Below, one piece after another: positions 8,748-18,419 of a stretch of DNA of 64,000 nucleotides (the stretch's first letter is position 1; each line of letters opens with the position of its first letter). Source of the DNA: Emiliania huxleyi CCMP1516 (Eukaryota > Haptophyta > Isochrysidales > Noelaerhabdaceae); NCBI RefSeq assembly GCF_000372725.1, contig NW_005201144.1, forward strand, positions 138,389-202,388. Reading direction: 5' to 3'. The notes below the pieces were generated by a model. The model was not told the origin of the DNA. It worked only from the letters and a program-made list of their open reading frames with translations, and searched no databases. A program made the position numbers and the translations under genes.

Positions 8748-10130
8748 TCACTGCCCCGGCGCCCACACCTCGATCTTCTTGGGCAGCAGCTGGTTCGACA
8801 CGTCCTCTCCGTGGCCTAGGTGGGCGTGGTCGCCCTTGCCCCAGGTAAAGACGGCGCCGTCGGCGGTGAGGGCGAGGCTGTGGTTGGCTCCAGTCGACAC
8901 AGCGACGACGCGCTGGCCGGCCAACGCCTCGATCTTCTTGGGCAGCGGCTGTTCCTCCTCGTCGCCGTGGCCCAGCTTGCCTCCCGCTCCATTGCCCCAG
9001 CTCCAGACACTGCCGTCGGCGGTGAGGGCGAGGCTATGACGTCCAGCCGACACAGCGATGACGCGCTGGCCAGCAAAGGCCCCGACCTTCTTGGGCTGCC
9101 TCCCGTGGCCCAACCGCCCATCGCGTCCACCGCCCCAGCTCCAGAAGCTGCCGTCGGCGGTGATGGCGAGACTGTGACTCCCTCCAGCCGACACAGCGAC
9201 GACGCGCTGGCCAGCAAAGGCCTCGACCGCCTTCGGCAGCAGCTGGTTCGACACGTCGCCGTGGCCCAACTGGCCATTGTATCCATAGCCCCAGCTCCAG
9301 GCGGAGCCGTCGGCGGTGATGGCGAGACTGTGGCCGCCTCCAGCCGACACAGCGACGACGCGCTGGCCAGCGAAGGCCTCGACCTTCTTGGGCAGCAGCT
9401 GGTGCTGCTCGTCGCCGTGGCCCAGCTGGCCGAAGAGACCGTAGCCCCAGCTCCAGACGGCGCCGTCGCTTGTAATGACGAGGCTGTACTGGCCTCCACC
9501 CGACACGGCGACGACGCGCCGCCCCGCCAAGGCCTCGACCTTCTTGGGCAGCAGCTGGTCCTGCTCGTCGCCGTGGCCCAACTGGCCGTCGTCTCCACGG
9601 CCCCAGCTCCAGACACTGCCGCCGGCGGTGAGGGCGAGGCTGTGGTTGGTTGTTGCAGACACGCTCATGGCGCGCTCTCCCGGCATCGAGGGGAGGCGGG
9701 TCGGCGTGTTGAGCCGCGTCGCGCCCTCGCCGTGCCCGAGCAGGGCTGGAGTCCACTCCGGCGCAGAGCCGCACGATGAGAGCCGCCCCTCGCCGTCGAT
9801 GAAAACGCTGTGCCGTTCGCCTCCCGACGCCCTCGCCGGCGGGTTGGACTCGCACAGCAGCGCCGAGTAGCACAGCCACCGCACGGCGCAACTCTCGCCC
9901 TCTGGCTGCGCCGGCAGCTCGAAGCCGCGCTCTCGCGCCCACAAGCGGATGCACTCCAGCGCGAGTGAGGCGTGAAAGAGGACCGAGACGGCCGCGACGC
10001 GAGCGATGTCGGCGGGGTCGCAGCGAGAGACGACGCGCACGAGGAGGTCCGTGGGGAGGTCGAGGAGGCGGGTGGGCGGCGGCGTGTCTGGTGAGGGAGC
10101 TGGGGCGGCCGCGGGCAAGGACATGTACAT
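8748..10130 (-). CDS. F-box-like protein with seven RCC1 repeats
   Basis: A single-exon frame of 460 codons. The start is the first Met of MYMSLPAAA; the frame is open further upstream but that part is low-complexity. Residues about 19-60 (LLDLPTDLLVRVVSRC...VSVLFHASL) fit an F-box, the Skp1-binding motif of SCF ubiquitin ligases. From about residue 105 the chain is a series of roughly 51-residue RCC1 repeats with the signature HSLALTADGSVWSWG...GQLGHGD, enough for a seven-bladed propeller. RCC1 propellers bind varied partners, so the probable role is substrate choice for an SCF ligase; the substrate is unknown. Neighbouring repeats are nearly identical in DNA (for example GCCGTCGGCGGTGATGGCGA recurs), which points to recent internal duplication or gene conversion. 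One blade is shorter than the rest (GGRDGRLGHGRQPKKV). A GA tract lies about 80 bases upstream of the start. Confidence 0.85.
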   Translation of the reverse strand: MYMSLPAAAPAPSPDTPPPTRLLDLPTDLLVRVVSRCDPADIARVAAVSVLFHASLALECIRLWARERGFELPAQPEGESCAVRWLCYSALLCESNPPARASGGERHSVFIDGEGRLSSCGSAPEWTPALLGHGEGATRLNTPTRLPSMPGERAMSVSATTNHSLALTAGGSVWSWGRGDDGQLGHGDEQDQLLPKKVEALAGRRVVAVSGGGQYSLVITSDGAVWSWGYGLFGQLGHGDEQHQLLPKKVEAFAGQRVVAVSAGGGHSLAITADGSAWSWGYGYNGQLGHGDVSNQLLPKAVEAFAGQRVVAVSAGGSHSLAITADGSFWSWGGGRDGRLGHGRQPKKVGAFAGQRVIAVSAGRHSLALTADGSVWSWGNGAGGKLGHGDEEEQPLPKKIEALAGQRVVAVSTGANHSLALTADGAVFTWGKGDHAHLGHGEDVSNQLLPKKIEVWAPGQ

Positions 10131-10210
10131 GTGTGTGGCGCAAGCGAGCGATACACTGGGGTGCGAGTTAATGCGCGGTTGGGGGGGTCTGAAAAGGGGA
10201 GTTCCCTCCT

Positions 10211-10242
10211 GAGAGAGAGAGAGAGAGAGAGAAAAAAAAACC
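10211..10242. repeat. (GA)n microsatellite with A-run
   Basis: About ten GA units followed by a run of A. It lies about 80 bases upstream of the start of the minus-strand RCC1 gene, so probably in its promoter or 5' UTR. Confidence 0.85.
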
Positions 10243-10454
10243 CGCCAATGGCAGTTATCCGTTAGTGCGGACGTCGCCGCGGCTCGCCTCTGCCGCGGCG
10301 GCTGCTGCGCGCACGCGGCGGCGCCGCTCTCTCGCGAGACGGCTGGTGACGCGGCTCGCGGCCGACGTACGCTGCGCTCGTCGGACCGCCCGCGGCGTGG
10401 CGTGCGCGGCGCTGCGCGCCGCTCTGCGAGCGCTTGTGCGCTGCTGTCACACTG

Positions 10455-10735
10455 CACTGTCTCTCTGGTGCTGCTGGTGGTGGTGATGTTGCTGATGCTG
10501 GTGCATATGCTGCTGCTGGCGCGGCGCGGCTCTGCGACTCGGCTCGAGACGCGCGTCGGGAGCAGCTGACACGGCGGCGTCGGGCAGGTTGCGCCTCTCT
10601 CTGGTGCTGGTGGTGCTGGTGGTGCTGGTGGTGCTGGTGCTGATGCTGCTGCTGATGCGGCGCGGCTCTCCGACTGGACTCGAGGCGCGTGTAGCGGCAA
10701 TCTGACGCGGCGGGCGGCGTCGCGGGCGGCAGCGG
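10455..10735. repeat. About 140-bp tandem duplication rich in CTGGTG
   Basis: Two adjacent units (about 10455-10590 and 10591-10735). Each opens with CTCTCTGGTGCTG, a CTG/GTG-rich run, then GCGGCGCGGCTCT and ends near CTGAC. Frames through it encode only Cys/Trp or His runs, so it is not taken as coding. Confidence 0.6.
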
Positions 10736-12234
10736 TGGCGGCGTCGATGGTGGAGGTGGAGGCTGGTGGCTGTGGTGGACTTTGAGTTTATTTCATGATG
10801 GACTACGACATCTGGGGGGTCAACCGGGAGGCAGGGGGTTCGACCTGGCGACGGAGGACCGTGGGCCATCGCGGGGACTGCTGCGTACGGAGGACGCGGC
10901 AGGCAGATCCGGATGGTCTCACCCGGTGGGAGGCACCGAGGCGTCTGGGACGCTCCACTCTACCTTAAGCTCCTGAGGGGCGCGTGGTTTTAACCACGTA
11001 GTACGACTACAGCCCACCACAGACACCCTCCCTCTCCACACGTGTGCACACACCCTCACCCTCTCCCCTCTCCTCTCTCTCTCTCTCCTCTCTCTCCTCT
11101 CCTTGTCTGTGCTGTCTGCCTGACTCAGGCACTAATTCTGCCGATGCGTGATTGTGTGTGGGCTGCTCCGAGGGGGCCCTGTGCGATCCGATGGGTAGGG
11201 GGTCTGTGCCCGGGCGGTGTCCGGTGCGGAGTCTCTCTCTGATCCCACCTGTGGTGTTGGGTGTGAGGTCGTGGAAGCTTCGATCCCAAGGGGGGGAGCC
11301 GAGCCCACTCATAACCAACTCTCAGGGGCAGTAGGTGGGCGAGCCTCGAGCGCGCTCATCTCGATCGTCAAGGCGTCGCTACGCGCGGTCTTCCGCGGGG
11401 GGAGCTTCGTCGACGGGTGCGGGAGCGCGGCGCAGCCAGTGCCGTGGCGATGCCTCCGGCTGTTTGTGGCGGGCGGCTTGCTGCTCGCTGCATGGCGAAA
11501 AACTCGTCTCGCCACACGCCAAGGGCTTATGCTCTGGCGAGACGTGAGGCGCATGCGCCCAGGATGGGAGGGGGCATGCGTAACGACACTGCTAGAGATG
11601 CCTTTTGGGGCCCAGAGATAAAACTTCTGTGATGCCATGCGTGACCTAGTAGTGTCCCCAGCTATGGGCGTGTCCACGTTGGAGCCAGGTGTGGTGTGGG
11701 CGCGAGAATAGCTCCGCCGTTCATGGAGGCAACCGATGCGAGTCGACTGGTGTGTGTCGTCGTGGTTTCGTATCAAGAATTCTCTCTCTTCTCTCTTCCC
11801 TCCTCTCTCCCCACCCCGAGGACCTCTGCCCAAGCTGATGGTGCCCAGCCCAGAGGGCCCCAGGGGCTATAGAGTCACACCTAGGAGAGGGGGTAGCTCA
11901 CACCTTGTGGGCCGCACTGAACCTTCTCCCACGTGCCCTTCGATCCGCCCACGGCTGCTCACGGGATGACCCCGCGCGGGCGGTGGGAGGAGCCATTTCG
12001 GAAGCGGAGGCAACTGAGGGCAAAGCCATGCCCTCTCACCGCTCGCGGTCGCAAGTCCACTTCACATGGCTGACCGCGTCACCCGACAAAGATCCCCGAT
12101 GTGTCCTGCCGTGAAGAGTCCACTCCACCGCACCGGCTGCCCCTCATAGCCTGCCGACGCGTCGTCGGGAACTCGAGCGGAGTCGACGCTTACGACGCGC
12201 TCGCCGCCCAGCGTGGAGGGGAGACAGATCGGCC
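10736..12234. other. Intergenic, no gene seen
   Basis: CT-rich patches near 11050-11105 and 11780-11815 and G-runs, but no frame with protein-like composition and no splice-consistent pair of frames. The promoter of the gene at 12235 should lie at the right end; no TATA box is evident. Confidence 0.5.
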
Positions 12235-13836
12235 ATGATGGTGGAGGACTACGACGAGAGAGAGCGGTTTGATCGCGTTTTGCATGAGCTCGACGAGACC
12301 AGGTGGAGTCGCTTCTCGCAGCATCTCACGCGCCGCTCCAGCAAAGACGCATTCGCCTGCGTGATGGATGAGCTCGAACGCGCATCAGCGGCCGATGCGT
12401 CCGCCTGGCCAAAGTATCGGGGATGCGGCTTCTCTTCGCACGCCGAGGCGAAGGCGAGCGCGCTGCCGCCGCCCCGATTTGGCTTCGATACCAAGGTTCG
12501 CATCAAAAAGAAATGGTTCAGCTCCGACTTCAATGTGGACAACTTGACCGTCGAGTTTGACGAGGATGGTGAGCCGAAGCCAGTTCGGTGGATGCTGATG
12601 GACGCGGTGGGAAAGAAGGGTGACACAACGCACGACTACTATCTCAAGTACCGAGCGATCGGCGACGACGCGAGCACGGTCCTTGGCTGCGCCAACCTCC
12701 AGCACCATCACGACTATATGTGGTTCAACGTCACCTACTCGCATCAGCACCGCGGCCACAGACCCCCAACTTTCGATCAGAGGCACCGTCGCTGGGAGGA
12801 CCTCAAGGTGAATGCCGACTTTGTCGTCGCGCGCAGGGTGCGCTTCTACGAGGACCACGAGCAGCAAAGCCTGACGGGGCGGCTGGAAGTGGTTGGCCGT
12901 GGCCACTACACCCGGCATCTCCACACCGAGCGGTATCAACAGCGGCGCGAACGCCACACCGAGGAGAACGGGCACAAGCGCGTGGACGTGTACTGGACGC
13001 CAGAGTCTCGCACGCACGGCTTCACGCGCTGCAACCTCAAGGCCTTCGTCTACAAGCTGAGCATATACGGGACAGACTTCAACATAGCCTTTGACGAGAA
13101 GGCGTCGGGCAAGTGGTACAAGTCCAACAAGATGATCTTCAAGGCAAGCCACGCGAGCAGCGGCGCGCCTCTCTTCATGGCCACCAGCGATGGCGAGAAG
13201 AAGACCACAATCCAGACCTACAGCCACGGCGACCCAGTCAGCAGCATCCTCGCTGCTTTCTGTGTCAGTATCCGCCTCGACCCCAAGGAGCTGCACTCCA
13301 CCTGCAAGTCGTATTGTAAGAAGCACATCTCCCTCCACGCGCCGACCGGCATCCGGGGCGGATTCGGGATGAACGACGTCGAATATGAGCAGCGCTTCAT
13401 AGTGCCAGGGCGAGCCAGCGTTAGCGTCGCGCCGATGCCGCCTGTTGGTCACGCATACGGAGTGCCCGTGGCAGAGGCGCCGCCGCCGCCACCGCCGCTG
13501 GTGGTAGCCGAGCCGGTGGTGGCAGCCGAGCCGATGGTTGGCGGCATGGTGACGCCGTTCACGGTCATGCCGGGCGAGGCAGTCGCCTTCGAGCCGATCG
13601 TTGTGGACGCCATTGTGCTGCCTGCCATCACGGACGATGTCGCCGCCGCCCTTACAACCTATGAGGCCAAGGGCGACGGTCAGGGCAAGGCGGTTAGCGT
13701 CTCGGCCAGTGACGACGACGGTGATGGCGGCGACGATGACACGGACGGCGTCGGGGCGCGCGGATCGCAAGTTGTCGACAATGGCTCCTCTTCCGAAGAC
13801 GAGAAGGCCTACTTCACTACGCGGGACTCTTGCTAG
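12235..13836 (+). CDS. LURP-one/tubby-like fold protein (tentative), 533 aa
   Basis: A single-exon gene of 533 codons starting at the first of two Met codons (MMVEDYDERERF). The N-terminal 60 residues are charged and helical. Residues about 80-390 hold two blocks that recall the LURP-one-related (tubby C-terminal-like) barrel: KVRIKKKWFSSDFNV with a following VRWMLMD strand, and LSIYGTDFNIAFDE with NKMIFKASHA, PLFMATSDGEKKT and SILAAFCVSIRLDP. The tail is low-complexity (a run of eight Pro near residue 420, then Asp/Gly acidic repeats). LURP-one folds bind membranes or nucleic acid in known members; the role here is unknown. The fold call rests on strand pattern by eye, so it is tentative, but the gene itself is well supported by its length and composition. 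Confidence 0.7.
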   Translation: MMVEDYDERERFDRVLHELDETRWSRFSQHLTRRSSKDAFACVMDELERASAADASAWPKYRGCGFSSHAEAKASALPPPRFGFDTKVRIKKKWFSSDFNVDNLTVEFDEDGEPKPVRWMLMDAVGKKGDTTHDYYLKYRAIGDDASTVLGCANLQHHHDYMWFNVTYSHQHRGHRPPTFDQRHRRWEDLKVNADFVVARRVRFYEDHEQQSLTGRLEVVGRGHYTRHLHTERYQQRRERHTEENGHKRVDVYWTPESRTHGFTRCNLKAFVYKLSIYGTDFNIAFDEKASGKWYKSNKMIFKASHASSGAPLFMATSDGEKKTTIQTYSHGDPVSSILAAFCVSIRLDPKELHSTCKSYCKKHISLHAPTGIRGGFGMNDVEYEQRFIVPGRASVSVAPMPPVGHAYGVPVAEAPPPPPPLVVAEPVVAAEPMVGGMVTPFTVMPGEAVAFEPIVVDAIVLPAITDDVAAALTTYEAKGDGQGKAVSVSASDDDGDGGDDDTDGVGARGSQVVDNGSSSEDEKAYFTTRDSC

Positions 13837-14329
13837 GGAGTCATAGAAGGGGGAGCAGTAGAGCGATCTCCGTCTCACCGGGTGGCGTCGTGAGAGCTGC
13901 GTACGCGAGTACTAGTATGAACTCTCTCACTATCTCTCTCTCGTGTCTCGACACTCGCGGTGGACGCCCCCCGGCGCTGGGCGCCCCGGCACGCGGCAGT
14001 GCCGCGCGCCAGCCCGCCAGCAAAGCCGTAAACACGGCCCTTTGCTACGGTGGAGCTGGAGGCGTGTGACTGTGAGGTGCGTGTGTGTGCTGTATCTGTC
14101 CGACACCGTCACCGACAGGCGACACAACACTCAAGTCTCAAAACACGCATGCGCGTAAAAATTTTCAACTGAGTTGTATCTTGTAAAAGCAAAATAGCCT
14201 CGGGTCGCTCGTGTCCAGGCCCGCCCGACTGTGCAAGCCGGGAGCTCTCGCTGAAGGCGAGAAAGCGAAAACCCATCACCCCGTTCTCGACGCGGCCTAC
14301 GGTGAACGCCCTTGTCTCACTCAGGCCTG
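13837..14329. other. Short intergenic stretch between convergent genes
   Basis: It lies between the 3' ends of the plus-strand gene at 12235 and the minus-strand deacetylase. It contains an AT-richer patch at 14155-14200 that could hold polyadenylation signals; no gene is seen. Confidence 0.5.
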
Positions 14330-17302
14330 TCAACTGGGCCGATCGCGCGCGGCGGCCGCTCTCGCCCGCTTGTCCTTGCACACCCTCCACTTCTCGTTGG
14401 CCAAATCGAGGTCCTCCTCGTCGCCGTCGTCGTACTTGATGTGCACCCGCACGCCTGCACAGCGGCGGGAATCGAGTAGGCTACCTGGAGGGCGGTGAGT
14501 GGGCGCTGCTGGGGCCGGGCAACGGCCGCACCGTCCGACGCGACGCCGCTCAGCCGACCCGCGAACCAAGTCTTGTCGAGCGGCCACCAGACCTCGATTC
14601 GCTCGCCCTGCCAGTCAACAGCCGCCAGCGAAGGCGCCTCCCCGGCCGAAGCCTGCGCCGGGGGCGACGGCGCCGCCCGCTGGCGCGGCTGGCGAGCCGC
14701 GGCTGCCGGCGGCGCGCCGCTATCCACAGCCTGCCCCTGCGCTGCTTGGCCCTGCCCAGCTGCCTGCCACGCCTGGGCGAGGCGGTGGCCCGGCGTTGGC
14801 GGCAGCTGCGCCGGCGCCGGCACCGAGGCGTAGCCCTGCACCATCCCCGCCCCTTGCACCATCCCCGCCCCTTGCACCAGCCCGGGCTGTGCGAACGCCG
14901 TCTGCATCGGCTGCGCATACGCGACCGGCTGCGCCAGCCCGGGTTGCACTGGGGTGGCAGCAACGGGCATGCCCATGGGTTGCGCCGCCACCGGCTGTGC
15001 TGGCACGGCCTGCGCCGCCACCGGCTGTGCGTTCGGCGCCGCAAAAGGGTGCTGCGGCGCGAGGCCGCCACACACCGGCGCACCGAGAGGCGCGGCATAG
15101 ACTGCGCCGCCGCACGCCCCTGCGCCGACGGGAATTGGCACCGCGTTCGCCACCGGGAGCCCCGCCCCCAGCCGGCTCATTGCCGCCGCCGCCGCGCCCG
15201 CAGCAACAGCCTCCACCGCCGCAGCGGGCGGCGGCGCGAACGGCGTGGGCTCGGCCGGCGGCGGCGGCGGCGCAGCTTGGTGGACGAGCTCGACGACATG
15301 CGCCTCTGCGTTCTTCTCGAGCGCGTCGAGGTTATACCCCCCCTCGAGGAGGGAGAGGAGCCGGCCGCCGCAGTGCCGCTTCGCGAGCGCCGCGGCGCGC
15401 GCAGTGAGGGCGGTGTAGGTTTCGACCTCGAGCCGGATGAAGCCGGACAGGTCGGGCGCGTCGTCGCGGTGCGCCTGCGGACGCGTCCGAGGCGGGTCCG
15501 GAGGCAGGCTCGAGGAGAGGGGCGGGGTCGGCCTCGTCGGCGCGGCGCGCGTCGAAGCCGCACGAGAGGAGGAGCAAGTCGGGGCGGAAGGCGTCGATCG
15601 CGGGGACGACGTAGCGGTCGAAGGCGGCGAGGTACTCGTCGGGAGGCGTGCCTGCGGTGCAAGAGGGCCGCGTCTCGAGCATGCGCGTGCGGTCCGGGAG
15701 GGCCGCGAGCGACGGCGCCGCACCGCGCGCGAGCGGCACGTTGACCAGCGTCGGCTCGAGCTGGAGTGCCGTCCCCGTCTCCGGGTAAAAGAACTGCTCT
15801 GCGCCGTGCAGGGAGGCGTAGAGCACGTTGTCGCAGCCCCACGAGCGCACGATCTCCTCGGTGCCGTTGCCGTGGTGCAAGTCCCAGTCGATGATGGCGA
15901 CGCGGCGCACCGCGGCGGCATGCTGCAGCAGGGCGTACTTGGCGGCGATGGCCACATTGTTGAGCAGGCAGAAGCCTTGGCCGCACCGGTCCTTGATCAG
16001 CGGCGTCGGCGAGCTCGCGCGCTCGGTCGACGCGTCCGACGTTGAGCCGACCGAGCTCTGCTTCTGGAGCGGCGGCTGGAGCGGCGGCTTGAGCGGCGGC
16101 GGCTTGGGCGGCTTTGGCTTGCCGAGCTGCTTGCCCTCCTCCTCCTCCTCGAGCCGGCGCGGCGGGTGGTGCGACCTGCGCGCGCGCCCCGCCGGCACAG
16201 GCTTGCCGTCGCCGTTGGCGCCGTCCGAGGGCGCGCCGGCCGTCGGGCTCTCCGCCTCCGCCGCGGCCGGCTTCGGGCTCCCCGCCCCCTGGCTCCCCGC
16301 CCCCTGGCTCCCCGCCCCCGGGCTCTCTGCGCTCCGCGGCCGGCCGCCGACACGGCGCTTCGGGCTCTCCTCCAGCGGCAGGTCAGCAGCCTCGGTGGAG
16401 CCGCGGACGGTGGTGCCGTGGACGCCCGCGTGGTGCCCCGGAGGCCGGACCACGCAGAAGGCGTTCACCGCCTCGCCCTGCACGATCGCGTCCACGCCCT
16501 TGCAGCACGCGAGCACCGCGCAGAGCGCCGCGGCCAGCGACGTGTGCGAGGCGTAGGTGTCGCGCGTGATGCCCGAGAGGTTGCGGATGAGCGCCGGCAT
16601 CGGCGCCTTGCGCTTGGTGTGCGCCGTCGCCATCCGCGCCGCGCGGCGCTCCTCCGACGCCGCCGCCGCCGCGCACGTCGCGCGCAGCTTCTCGAGGTAG
16701 ACCGCCGAGTGGACCTGCCGCACCGCGGGCAGCACGCGCGCCTCGAGGTAGCAGACAGAGGCCGTCCGCCGCAGCGAGACGCCCACGGCGCTGCGGCGCG
16801 CCGCCTTGCCCGACCCGCCCGCTGCCACGTCGGGCGGCGGCATCAGCGCCGTGTCGAGCGGCGAGCTCGAGGCGGCCGCCGGCGCCTCGGTGGGCTTGAT
16901 GAGCTGCGCCTCGAGCGCCGCGAGCATCTCGGTCGAGGTGGTGAGCTCGAGGAGGCGGAAGCGCGGCACCCCGCCAGGGCGGCTCGACTGGCCCTCCGCC
17001 GACGGCTCGCCGCCCAGCAGCAGCGAGCGCAGCCGCTCGAGCACGCGCTGCACTCGGGCCGGCTGCTCAGGGCACATCCGGTGCGTGATGTGCGAGGTGC
17101 ATTGGGCGTGGGATATGACCCACGTCGCGCAGGAGGGGCCGGCCGCCGCCGCCGAGCCGCCAAACGACGGGTCGCTCGTGGTGCACGTGTCGTCCGGCTT
17201 TGGACGCTTGGCGGGCCGGTCCGGCTGCGCCCGCTCGACCTCAGACATGAGGTCGTGCAATGCATCTGGTCCGGTGATGGCCGCCGCCTCGGCGTCGAGC
17301 AT
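14330..17302 (-). CDS. Class II-like histone deacetylase with Tudor-like C-terminal domain
   Basis: Predicted exons (minus): 17302-15533, 15474-14532 and 14454-14330, 945 residues. It should remove acetyl groups from lysines using Zn2+. The catalytic motifs are all visible: RPPGHHAG near residue 285, GFCLLNNVAIAA near 440, DWDLHHGNG near 471, LLLSCGFDA near 578 and LLEGGYNL near 635. Between HHAG and GFCLLNN lies an unusual insertion of about 140 residues, rich in Ser/Pro/Gly then Lys/Pro. After the catalytic domain comes an Ala/Pro/Gln linker with short repeats (VQGAGM twice). The last 50 residues (IEVWWPLDKTWFAGRLSG, then VHIKYDDGDEEDLDL across the second intron) resemble a Tudor-type chromatin reader. 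Intron 2 has GT...CAG and joins in phase 1. Intron 1 fits only with a GC donor (GAG|GCCGAC) and phase 0. Start chosen at MLDAEAAAITG because upstream sequence is repeat-like. Confidence 0.85.
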
Positions 17303-17747
17303 GGGGCGCGGGGTGGGAGAGGGCGGCTGAGCGGTGCACACTGGACTCGCACAGCGCTGCCAGAGTCGGCTGACGGGGAGGAGAGCACGGAGGAGGAGCC
17401 CACCGAGGATAACCCAGGGCGGGCGGCTCTGTGTCCTCTGACTGAGCGCCCCTCGGGGGGGGTACCCGGGTACCCGGTAGCCCGGGGGCGTGGCCGCTGG
17501 GTAGCCGGGGATACACATACACTTGGTGCGACCCCAACAATTACGTCCGCCATGAGTGCCAGCGCCAGCTAGTCCCCTTCACCGTTCCGGTCCATGACAC
17601 GCTCCCATAGATCTATGGCCATGCTGCAGGCAGCTTAACTAGCCCACTAGCCGAAGCCACTGCCCGGCGCCCACCTGCCTAGATCGTGTGCGGCAGTCTC
17701 GCGGGCGAAACAGAAATGCGCAGCAGAGGAAGCCAGCACGCATGAGG
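17303..17747. other. Short intergenic/promoter stretch with TACCCGG boxes
   Basis: It separates the start of the deacetylase from the 3' end of the SOD-like gene (both minus). TACCCGG-type boxes cluster at about 17460-17510, 160-210 bases upstream of the deacetylase start. They recall the boxes at 2856-2900. Confidence 0.45.
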
Positions 17748-18419
17748 TCACTCCCTCACGAGCGCGCACGCGATCCGCGCGCCATCAAAGTCGTGCACGA
17801 TGAAAGCATGGGAGACGGTGGCTTTCGATGCGAGTCCCGTGTGGGCTGTGGCCGCGCCGGATGCCACGGACCCGACAGCGGTGTAAGAGACTTTGGCCCA
17901 CGGGTCCTCCGCAAGTTTCTCGTCGAAGTAGTGGCCGCCGGCATCACTAGTGCAGTCCGTGCCAGCGTGGATGTGCATGCCGCACGAGTTTGCGGCCTCT
18001 CCCGCCCCGCTGTTGCAACGCGAGTCGACGCCCGTGAGCGAGTACGAAAATTCTTGCGCGTCCGGCAGGTTGCACTTGAACGAAACATCGCCGCCCACCT
18101 GAGCGAGTCAGGAGTGCGCTCGTTAGTACCTGGGGGCCGCACAATTGCTTGTCAGTCGCGTGCCATGCACCTGCAAGTCGCCCTCGTAGTTGAAGTACGT
18201 TGTGAACCCAGAAGCTGTGATTTCACCGGCCGATCTTGCCGTCAAGGGTGCATAAAACTTTGAGAGCGTTGCGACAGCGGGAGCCAACAACGGAGCGGAG
18301 TCGCAGCTGCCACTGTCAAGAAAGCCAAAGAATTGGCAAATCCATTCCGCGCTCTTCTCCGCCGGGACGGAAAGCGCCGACGAGCGGCATACGCACACAA
18401 GGAGAATTGCACGCAGCAT
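17748..18419 (-). CDS. Secreted Cu/Zn superoxide dismutase-like protein lacking zinc ligands
   Basis: Exons (minus) 18419-18171 and 18098-17748, 199 residues. The 72-base intron starts GTGCAT, has a perfect TACTAAC branch site 28 bases before its CAG end, and joins in phase 0. The N-terminus (MLRAILLVCVCRSSALS) is a signal peptide. The C-terminal part is Cu/Zn-SOD-like. Copper ligands H125 and H127 (GMHIHAG), H139 (GGHYFD) and H185 (FIVHDFDG) are present. So are the disulfide partners C132 and C194 and the active-site-type Arg191 (ARIACAL). The zinc loop of ordinary SODs, with two further His and an Asp after the third copper ligand, has no counterpart: the chain goes from GGHYFD to the next strand in about 14 residues. 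That matches known copper-only SODs of fungi and oomycetes, which are extracellular. Probable role: converting superoxide outside the cell or in the secretory path. Activity is inferred. Confidence 0.75.

Noticed and set aside
8820-9779. 319-codon plus-strand frame at the RCC1 locus
   Set aside because: It is the antisense of the RCC1 repeats and mirrors their period; the minus-strand frame carries the true domain signature.
10434-10643. Small Cys/Trp-rich ORF
   Set aside because: It is only translation of the CTGGTG tandem repeat.
12385-13878. 497-codon minus-strand frame opposite the LURP-one-like gene
   Set aside because: Its composition is that of an antisense shadow (Val/Arg/His-rich, no motif), while the plus frame has structured blocks and a normal tail.
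16166-17572. 468-codon plus-strand frame in the deacetylase locus
   Set aside because: It is Arg-rich antisense of the deacetylase exon with no recognisable domain.
17748-18419. Bacterial contamination as the source of the SOD-like and phosphoesterase genes
   Set aside because: The SOD-like gene has a spliceosomal intron with a TACTAAC branch site, and both sit among intron-bearing genes of the same composition.
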